Below are positions 56,720 to 64,000 of a DNA stretch of 64,000 bases, piece after piece. How positions within the stretch are numbered: position 1 is the first letter of the stretch; the number at the start of each line of letters is the position of its first letter. The stretch spans positions 453,605,311 to 453,669,310 of the forward strand of contig NC_133538.1 in the NCBI RefSeq assembly GCF_048544455.1, read 5' to 3'. A program made the translations under genes and the position numbers. This stretch comes from Silene latifolia. Lineage: Eukaryota > Streptophyta > Magnoliopsida > Caryophyllales > Caryophyllaceae. A model generated the notes under the pieces. It worked only from the letters and a program-made list of their open reading frames with translations, did no database searches and was not told the DNA's origin.

Positions 56720-57997
56720 TGTAATACCCGCCCTTTTAGGGACCCTTTGACCAGCGTTGACTGACCTTGGGAACGGGAGTAGCCTTAGAAAGGCGTGCCA
56801 AACCATCTTGAGTTGTGTTATAAGAGTGGTACTCGATAGAGTAGAGGCTACTCGATCGAGTAGCTAGGTCACTCGATCGAGTAGGGGGCCACTCGATCGA
56901 GTATGTAGGGTACTCGATCGAGTACCGAGTTTTCAGCGAGGGTTTTATATCGCGTTTTGTTTAATCCGCAAATCACTTCCGCCACTTTCCTCCTATCCTT
57001 CAGTCGCCCCTTTCCCTTCCCTTCACCTCAAAACGTCCATGGAAGCCTTTTGAAGATCCTTGTGCCTTAGGAGAGCGTCACTTGTGTCGAGTAGCGGTCT
57101 TTTGCTGAGTTTTCTCTATAGGTATGTCATAATCATCATCCGTGTCCTTGATCTTTACTGTTAGGGTTTGCTTGTTAGTAATAGATAATTGTGTTGTGCT
57201 TATAGGCTTTGCTTGATTGCTGGATATGTCATATGTTGGCATAGATTTGTTGCAGTGCTTAAAGGTAGGTTCGCCTACTCAGTTTCTGTAGATGGTCTAG
57301 CGTGTCGGTTGTTGTGATTGTTTTGTGATTGCTTTGTATCGTAATGGCATGGTGTTGATAGTGATGGTGATTGTGTTGTGGTCTTTGGTTCTCGAGATGC
57401 GTTCTCGGCTCAGTGGGGTCACTTGCGGGAGTGGCTTCACGCCCTAGTTTCGCCCTTCGTGGAACCCGCCACGGAAGGGGATGTGCACATTAATGAGCAG
57501 GGTTGTCGCTCGATATGATGAGCGGGGCTCAGGTGGGAACGGCTGCGGTCCCCCACTGGTAAGGCTGGTCTAGTGGACAGTCAGTGATGGAGTTGGTTGG
57601 GTTGTTGTGATGGTGTCTGAGATTCATAGCTTGTATTGTGTTGTTAATTGTAGTTGCTCTTGTTGTATCTTGTTTCAGTACTGACCTTGTGTGGTTGTTT
57701 TGTTTGTTATGTGTCTGCCGTGATCCCTTATGGTGAGCAGTCGGTCTTAGCAGGTGTTGATGTTGTTGATAGCTGGTGTCCGGGCAGGTATGAGTCTTCA
57801 CGAGATTCGCTAGTCATAGCGAGTAGTCTTTGAGTTGTATGTTTCATAGCGTTTGTTGGTTTAAATCGCTTGTAATACAATATAATAGTTCTTTTATCGA
57901 TATTTGATTATTACTATCCTCGGGCAACCGAGATGGTAACGCCCTTATATTCTAAGGAAGGCCTAGTTAAGGCTCCTCTGAATATGGGGGTGTTACA
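56720..57997 (+). repeat. T1 5' LTR (1278 bp)
   Basis: The ends are inverted: TGTAA and TTACA. Motif cluster 56832-56922, then a possible TATA run (TTTATAT, 56944-56950) about 25 bp downstream. Confidence 0.93.
56832..56922 (+). repeat. CTCGATCGAG cluster in T1 LTR (5 sites)
   Basis: Starts at 56832 (CTCGATAGAG), 56851, 56872, 56892 and 56913. Spacings are 19, 21, 20 and 21 bp. Most are extended to ACTCGATCGAGTA. The right LTR repeats the same series from about 63567. Confidence 0.93.
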
Positions 57998-58000
57998 AAG

Positions 58001-58012
58001 TGGTATCAGAGC
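58001..58012 (+). other. T1 primer binding site, tRNA-iMet type
   Basis: TGGTATCAGAGC three bases after the LTR end. Confidence 0.9.
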
Positions 58013-59370
58013 GACGATTTTGGAACCTGTAACAAATGAACATAATGAACGTAGTGAGGCTAATAAAATGAACCTGGTGTATGTGTAATGGGAGCCCCAG
58101 CTGATGCTAGGTTTTGGGTGAGTAGGCGTCCTAATTTCAAAATCTTGGCCCCATGATGCTTAAGCCAGTCACAGGGTACAGGAATGTGGAGTCCGCGTGT
58201 ATATGTGTGACGTGTATGCTAATTTTGTTGGAACTACCTGTAGTTGAGCCTTAGTTAGCGTTAATAGGGATGTAATAGTTGTATGTGGGCCGTGTTTAGT
58301 GAAGTGTGGGCATGATTAGTGAGCTTGTATGATGATTTTGAGATACGTGACAAAGGTCTATTCGATAGACATGCGTGAGAATGTGAATGGGTGCGCTATA
58401 ATAGAAGGATGAACATGTTGGTGATTGCTGTAAGTTGATGATGACGCTAGTCATATACGAGTTTATAATCCTACCATAATTGCTATGATGGTAGTTATAG
58501 AATAGTGGAGTTGTAATTTGAAGCATAGCATATAGTGATACGTTTATGCCTTATTGTTGGCTGAAATTTCCGCTGCGTAATAATTGATTTGTACAAGATG
58601 ATTTGAGTATGATTGAATGTAGAACATGATAGATTAATTTGTTATGAAGAGTATGCATTTATGTGATGTGTGAAAGAAGGAATTGAAGTTAATTATACGC
58701 TTCAAATTGAAGTGGATACGAGTTTAGTAGTAACATAGAAGTTAAGTTTAAGTGTAATATGATGGCATGATTATGTTTATAAATAATTCGGTGGCAGGTA
58801 AACCGAGTTGGGTAACTTGTATAGCGTAATGTGATGTGCATCTTATTCGTTGAGAATTGCATTTTGCGTGATAGTGATTGTAATCCGTGCTGGAATGTGA
58901 TAATTCGTGCCGAATTCCGAACTTAGTTGGAATCGACACGCAATGTTGTTTTGCAGGAATCTTCAAGTAACTTAGTATTTCTAACCGAGTACTTAACTAT
59001 ACTTGACCGAGTGCGAGTACTTACTAGACCGAGTAGACCTCACTCGATCTAGTTAGGAAGCTATGACGTCGGGATGTGGGAAAAATTCCTGCAGATACTC
59101 GACGAATTAGCTCCTACTCGATCGAGTAGGGTGGTACTCGATCGAGTACCCTGGGCACTCGATCGAGTAGGTTACTGTACAGTGAGACTTACGGGTTTCA
59201 TAAAACCCCTATTCTTTCTATTTCTTCCCATTCATCCTCTATATTTCGAGCCCTAAAGCTTGTTTCCTCTCAAAATCCTCTCAAAATCTCTCTTACTCTT
59301 GGGTTAGTGGTGATTCTTGGGGTTAATTTCTTTGTATAATTTCGTTTCTTTTCTTTGTTACTCAATTAAG
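58013..59370 (+). promoter_or_regulatory. T1 leader and ORF3 upstream region with motif cluster
   Basis: No gene is visible in 58013-59090. A CTCGATCGAG cluster lies at 59098-59167 (starts 59098 degenerate, 59117, 59137, 59158). It is followed by a pyrimidine-rich leader like those before A1 and A2 ORF3, ending in the donor AATTAAG/GTATGC at 59370/59371. The layout suggests an ORF3 promoter with the cluster upstream. Confidence 0.55.
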
Positions 59371-60411
59371 GTATGCTTTTCTTCCTAATTTACATGATTT
59401 ATTGTTTTAAATGTGTTAGAATAGTGAAATAATCTGAAATTTTTGATTCACATGGGTAGGTTGTTGCTTTTAATAGTTGAAATATGATTCACATGCCTTC
59501 TTTCCATGTTTGTTGGTGATTAATTGTTGTAAATAAAATTAGAAATTGCAAAATTGAAATCGAGATTTCTAGGGTTTACGAAATCAAAATCGATTTTTGG
59601 GTATTTTACACGGATTGGATGATGAAATTGAGTACTATACCTTGTTTATATCACATTGGAGAATGAATTTTAATGATTTTCATCTTAGAAAGTTGCCTTA
59701 AAACTCCGTCTTAAAAGTGCCCCAAGTGGAAATTCGTGATTTATAATTGGAATTTGGTATGGTATATGACTGTTTAAGTGAAGATTGAACTTCAATATGA
59801 TAATAGAGACGATAATTGATGAAAAATATGCCAAAATTATCACAGCCGTAAAGACCGTCTGAAAATTTTAATTGAGTTGTTGTTCATAATATTGAAGGGT
59901 GATAATGATATGTTCTAAGTTATTCTTTTCCATGAGCTAGTAAGAAAGCCTCACATGTGATTAGAAGGGTGTTTGGAACAACCTTTAGAAACATACTAGA
60001 ACGAGATTCGAAGTTGAAACTTCTTACATACAAAAGTTGTACAACTTCACAACCATTTAAGCAAGCAATATCTGCTGGTGAATGTGTTAAGCAAGCAAGC
60101 AACCATTTAAGCAACCTTTAGAATCATGCTAGAGTATTCGAATTTGTGGAGCTTGTGTAATCACAATGATAAATTTTTCACAACTGTGGCTTATGAGTAG
60201 TGGTAAACTGAGCTTGTATGTCAAAGTTGGAAAACTGTTGGTGAATGTGTGTACATAGCTTAATATTCAAGGTTAATAGCGTGAATTATGTGCTTCACAT
60301 GTCAAATTTGCGGGTGAAATTTGTATGCCTAGCTGAATGGGTAAAGTCCGAATTACGTGAAGTAAATGTTTGCATGTTTATACAAGTTTGTTTGAACATA
60401 TGCCAAAACAG
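59371..60411 (+). other. Probable 5' intron of T1 ORF3
   Basis: Donor GTATGC at 59371 and acceptor CCAAAACAG ending at 60411, directly before the ATG at 60412. AT-rich between. The donor matches those of A1 and A2. This is the weakest of the three at the acceptor because it has no long pyrimidine run. Confidence 0.5.
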
Positions 60412-61982
60412 ATGCCGAGACTGAACATAGGAACCCGCCAAAGTAAACGGGGGAGGGGTAACCCACCTGAGATGGGGGAAGGGAGTGGACCTGTGGTACC
60501 CGCAGCCCAGTACCCTTCATTGTTTTTGTTGATTTCAAGCAGAGAGAGCGTTTTGTAGCCTTACAAAAACGCAAAATGAGACCTACAAGGTGTATAGACA
60601 CTACTTTGTTGGAGGATTTGGAGATAGAGACGGATGTCCGTCACATTTTTGAGACCTTGGGCCTTATGGGTTTGTATAGGCTGAGGAAACACTCTTATCC
60701 TTTTCTTACCTTGGAGTTTATGAGCTCTTTTATCTATGACCCCGCTGGCCAGACCGTTGAGTTTCGATTGATGAACACTAGTTTCTTGCTTTCTATGGAC
60801 CAATTTGCTTCTCACCTTGGGTTGGCCAAGCCTCCCAAGGACTCCATCACCGATATCCCAGCTGAGTGCGGTGTATGCCGCCTAATGCCTTGTCTGACAG
60901 GGAAACCAGCTCCTACCTTGAGTAACATGCTGATTAATGACGTTCAGCATGTCACATTGAGGATCTTTCTCCGTTCTCTCTCGAATCTCCTTTATGGTCG
61001 ACCGGATATCGGTAAGCTGAACAACCATGAGGTGTTACTTCTGATGTCTTACTTGAACCCGGAGCGGACCAGGAAAGTGGTCTTTAATGCTCCTTTGATG
61101 GTTTGCGCTGCCCTTGTCTTGATGGCCATTGCCTCTTCCCGATATTTGAGTTGTGGCGCCATCGCCACTCGGTTAGCTCAAAAGCTAACCTCTTTCGAGG
61201 CTTTTTCGGAGTACGTGCCTCTAGTTACCCCGGTGCCCACCATGGATCGTGACTACTATCTCGACCTTAAATGGTTGAGGACTTTGGCTGACGGTAGCCT
61301 AGCTTGGAGGGTGTGGGGCGTGAGTTGGATGAAGATTCCAGCTCCTGAGCACCTCCCACCCACGGAGCCCTTAGAGCCGGCGGTACTGACGGTGGACTCC
61401 GATGATGAGGAGGAGGATGATAGACCCCGCCATCTGCAGACCTACCTCATCGACGACACGATTCTCGAGGTGATGCCAGAGCCGAAGAAGGGCGAGAATG
61501 CGTCGGTCGTGGCGGTGGAGAGACCTAGGTTGGGGAGAAGACCCTGTCGAGTGAGGGAGAGGACCTCGGAGACTAGGCCACGACCGGTGGCACCACAACA
61601 GCAGCCTTTTCCGTGCTACCCTTACCTCGACACCCCGGAGACGCGATCCAGCTACTTGGCGGAGAGAGTGTCATCTACCTTGACACTCCGGAACATACAC
61701 GAGATGGCGTACGCTCAGGGAATAGGGACCGAGGGACCGCATCCGGTGTGGTGGAGTGGAGTTGGGGACTACACAGGGGTTTTCGATTCCTACGGGGTGG
61801 ATCAGTCGACGTGGGGGACACCTCAGTCCTTTGCCTACGGCGGCTTGACTCCATGGTACGTGGGCCCGGGAGCAGGAGTAGGAGTGGATGCGGGGATTTG
61901 GTCATCAGGAGCAGGTACTTCCGGAGGTGGTGGTGATGACGAGGTGATGGTGGAGCAGCAGCAGCAGCAGGAGGAGGAGTGA
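60412..61982 (+). pseudogene. T1 ORF3: ATHILA ORF1-like protein, one frameshift, otherwise open
   Basis: From the ATG at 60412 (MPRLNIGTRQSKRGRGNPPE) the frame reads a basic N-terminus and AQYPSLF. A frameshift near 60520-60535 moves it to the frame that is then open to 61982 (468 residues from its first internal Met at 60576). Landmarks match A1 ORF3: LLEDLEIETDVRHIFETLGL, FLTLEFMSS, VEFRLMNTSFLLSMDQFASHLGL, LRIFLRSLSNLLYGRPDI and LLMSYLNPERTRKVVF. Then an acidic stretch (VDSDDEEEDD), a Pro/Arg-rich linker, a Gly/Trp-rich segment, and a Gln/Glu tail from CAG and GAG repeats. It is the longest open frame of the family here. No membrane segment is seen. Function unknown. Confidence 0.82.
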
Positions 61983-62234
61983 TACTCCTTTTTTTATCTT
62001 TGTTGATGTTAGTTGATTTTAGTGATTAGTAGTGTGGTTAGACTTTAGTAGTTGTTTTCGTTGAGACTTTGATTTTGGACTTGTATTGTTGGCCATAAGG
62101 CCGGATTTGTCACTTAACTATGTTGCAGGACTGTTTTGGGGGTCGGGAAATCATCCCGACTCAAGTTATATAACAGCTATGTTTACGTATGTGGGGTTAG
62201 GACAAGTTTTATAAGGCACCTTGGCCTGTAGGTA

Positions 62235-62381
62235 CTCGACAGAGTACCCCATACTCTATCGAGTAGCTGCAGGAAAGTGGGATAAAAAGCATTCTGACCT
62301 GTAGGCTACTCGATCGAGTAGCCAAGACACTCGATCGAGTAGCATGGCACTCGATCGAGTACCGCTACATACTCGATCGAG
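62235..62381 (+). repeat. CTCGATCGAG cluster downstream of T1 ORF3
   Basis: Two degenerate sites (62235 CTCGACAGAG, 62254 CTCTATCGAG, 19 bp apart) and four exact sites at 62309, 62330, 62350 and 62372 (spacings 21, 20, 22). With 59098-59167 it brackets ORF3. Confidence 0.92.
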
Positions 62382-63418
62382 TAGCACTGTTACAGGAGGT
62401 TTTCGAAAATTGAAAATGTTCAATTGTTTTATAATCGCAAGTTTGATGTTTAATGTGGTTATTAGTACGTAGTAACACCTATGAACCGTTAATTTTATAT
62501 ATTGGATGTCAAGTTCCGGTCTTATATGCACATTTGTCACAATTAGTGACGTGGTGACGGTTTCTTGATTGTTTTAATATTACATATGCCATATTACCAT
62601 TCATTCATTGAAATTACATTTCTTGCTACGTTTGTGCATACGATATTAATGTACTTTATCGACAGCGGCGAGTTGTCCCAATGTATGTATAGGATTCATA
62701 ATTCAATGAGTGTATGCTTAGCGAGTAATGTCCATGGTAAATAATGTGTTTCCATTACATGTTAGGAATCAACTAATACGTAATGTGTGTTGTAATCTCG
62801 CTGGTGAACTTCGGGGACGAAGTTCCTTTTTAGAGGGGAAGAGTAATGTCGCGAAATAAAAAGGTTGATTTTGAAATTATGTTTTGTTTGCCTATAAGGT
62901 TTTGTTGCTTAATTGCAAAATTTTCTAGTACCTTGGTTACTTTACTTGTATGAAGTGTAATTGGTTACCTTAGTTTGTTGAGTAATTCATGCGTTGAAGT
63001 GAAAATTATAGTACGTTGCAAAGGACCGTCATAAGGAGTCTTATCTCGGCGCGATGCGTCGTAATAGAATGAATTGAGTAACACAATGGTGTTAATTGTG
63101 CAGTATGAGGTTGATATAAGATACGATTCGGGTTGATAGTCGTTGTCATATGATGAGTAATGGTCGTTTGTGTTGGCCCGTATGGCAAGGTCGATGTTTG
63201 ATATATAATAATTAGTAAGAATTGATGCATACATGTAGGGTGACAATTAACGGTGATAATGCTTGCATGATAGTTGTAAGAGTCGATAGGTATAGAGCGT
63301 AGACGGTAATGATGATGACATGGGGGGGGGGAAATGGTATTTCCAGGGAGAAGTGGTTCGAGTAGGAAGTTTGGTAATGTCGTGTTTTTCCGTGTCTTGT
63401 GCGTGAGATAGGTGAGTT

Positions 63419-63455
63419 GAACTTCGGGGACGAAGTTCTTCTAAGAGGGGAAGAC
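63419..63455 (+). other. T1 hairpin and polypurine tract
   Basis: An 8-bp stem with GGGA loop (63419-63438) followed by CTAAGAGGGGAAGAC (63441-63455), which abuts the LTR start TGTAATACC. Confidence 0.85.
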
Positions 63456-64000
63456 TGTAATACCCGCCCTTTTAGGGACCCTTTGACCAGCGTTGACTAA
63501 CCTTGGGAACGGGAGTAGCCTTAGAAAGGCGTTCCAAACCATCTTGAGTTGCGTGTTAAGAGTGGTACTCGATAGAGTAGAGGCTACTCGATCGAGTAGC
63601 TAGGTCACTCGATCGAGTAGGGGGCCACTCGATCGAGTATGTAGGGTACTCGATCGAGTACCGAGTTTTCAGAGAGGGTTTTATATCGCGTTTTGTTAAA
63701 TCCGCAAATCACTTCCACCACTTTCCTCCTATCCTTCAGTCGCCCTTTTCCCTTCCCTTCACCTCAAAACCTCCATGGAAGCCTTTTGAAGATCCTTGTG
63801 CCTTAGGAGAGCGTCACTTGTGTCGGGTAGCGGTCTTTTGCTGAGTTTTCTCTATAGGTATATCATAATCATCATCCGTGTCCTTGATCTTTACTGTTAG
63901 GGTTTGCTTGTTAGTAATAGATAATTGTGTTGTGCTTATAGGCTTTGCTTGATTGCTGGATATGTCATATGGTAGCATGGATTGGTTGCAGTTGCTTAAA
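63456..64000 (+). repeat. T1 3' LTR, cut by window end
   Basis: It matches 56720 onward. The CTCGATCGAG series from about 63567 to 63661 is kept with the same spacing, although the surrounding sequence has about 15 differences in 545 bp. Confidence 0.93.

Larger units (their letters stand above)
61983..63455 (+). other. T1 3' untranslated region, two hairpin-purine modules
   Basis: No gene. A motif cluster is at 62235-62381. The hairpin GAACTTCG, GGGA, CGAAGTTC followed by a purine tract occurs twice: at 62806-62825 (tract AGAGGGGAAGAG to 62844) and at 63419-63438 (tract AGAGGGGAAGAC to 63455). Only the second is next to an LTR. Confidence 0.85.
10309..64000 (+). mobile_element. Element H: Athila-like gag-protease-ORF3 element, host of all later insertions
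   Basis: H starts with TGATGTGACTC at 10309. Its own pieces in the window are: LTR 10309-11286 and 35579-36318, primer site 36323-36341, gag 36458-37734 and 47403-47837, protease 47838-48500, palindrome-like cluster 50546-50910 and ORF3 51163-51855. These pieces join cleanly when the inserted elements and their 5-bp duplications are removed. No RT, RNase H or integrase lies between protease and ORF3, so H depends on other elements. Its 3' end and right LTR are beyond the window or lost. Confidence 0.8.
56720..64000 (+). mobile_element. Element T1: Tekay-like non-autonomous element carrying ORF3, runs off window
   Basis: The left LTR is 56720-57997 (starts TGTAATACCCGCCC, ends GGTGTTACA) and the right LTR begins at 63456 and leaves the window. 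Left flank GTAAC. The tRNA-iMet-type primer site and the hairpin GAACTTCG-GGGA-CGAAGTTC before the polypurine tract are typical of Tekay/Del chromoviruses as I remember them. Inside, no gag, protease, RT, integrase or chromodomain is found in about 5.5 kb; the only gene is ORF3. The LTRs differ at roughly 15 places in the 545 bp that can be compared. Confidence 0.85.

Noticed and set aside
58001-58012. tRNA genes at the TGGTATCAGAGC and TGGCGCCGTTGCC sequences
   Set aside because: Only the primer-length complements are present; no cloverleaf or promoter boxes follow.
57529-59000. Minus-strand frames in the T1 LTR and leader as small genes
   Set aside because: They lie in AT-rich untranslated DNA, lack recognisable domains and are antisense to the element.
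60576-61982. A host gene, for example a plant mobile domain protein
   Set aside because: Its block order matches ORF3 of A1, A2 and H, and it lies between an LTR with primer site and a polypurine tract with second LTR. A distant link to plant mobile domains is not excluded.
62845-63455. An LTR starting after the first hairpin-purine module in T1
   Set aside because: No second copy, no inverted end and no primer site are present; the LTR clearly starts at 63456.

Overview
The window is plant nuclear DNA made almost entirely of nested LTR retrotransposons. I found no host gene, rRNA gene or tRNA gene. The lineages present (Athila-type and Tekay-like Ty3/gypsy, plus Ty1/copia) and the tRNA-Asp-type and tRNA-iMet-type primer sites indicate a flowering plant. 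The species cannot be read from the sequence; Caryophyllaceae is only an impression.

Layout, with names used below. 1-9264: a degenerate copia tandem (internal, LTR 1753-3060, internal, LTR 8248-9264). 9511-10308: a minus-strand copia gag fragment with its leader. At 10309 an Athila-like element, H, begins; its right end lies beyond the window, and it received every later insertion. In its left LTR sits A1 (minus strand, 11287-35573, target duplication ATTGA). Inside the RNase H region of A1 sits A2 (plus strand, 18220-30397, duplication ATAAA). In the gag of H sits G1 (37735-47397, duplication GTTAC), which itself holds a solo copia LTR (42516-43815, duplication CATAA). After the H protease is a second solo copia LTR (49151-50413, duplication GGGAT). 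The H ORF3 is cut by a minus-strand copia element (from 51856). That is cut by G2 (minus, from 53352), and G2 is cut by T1 (plus, from 56720), a Tekay-like non-autonomous element running off the window.

A1 and A2 have the full Athila plan: LTR, gag, protease, RT-RNase H, integrase, then a third gene (ORF3, ATHILA ORF1-like, function unknown). H keeps gag, protease and ORF3 but has no RT or integrase. G1 has only gag and protease. T1 has only ORF3 between Tekay-like ends. Every coding region carries breaks.

The most striking structure is a system of short palindromes set in regular pairs. In A1, A2, G1 and G2 the 10-mer GTCGATCGAC occurs in pairs whose starts are almost always exactly 21 bp apart. 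Pairs repeat about every 70 bp in LTRs and untranslated regions, and every 87 bp (29 codons) inside gag, where the motif is read as SRST. T1 uses CTCGATCGAG about every 20 bp. The copia leader uses CTCGATCGAG in pairs 22 bp apart with a 51-bp period. H uses alternating CCGAGCGTCC and CCGCTCGTCC about every 20 bp. Clusters lie in LTRs upstream of likely core promoters, just upstream of ORF3, after ORF3 and in gag. One possible reading is an element-specific recognition system, perhaps involving ORF3. Hairpins next to the primer binding site and next to the polypurine tract are also shared between families.
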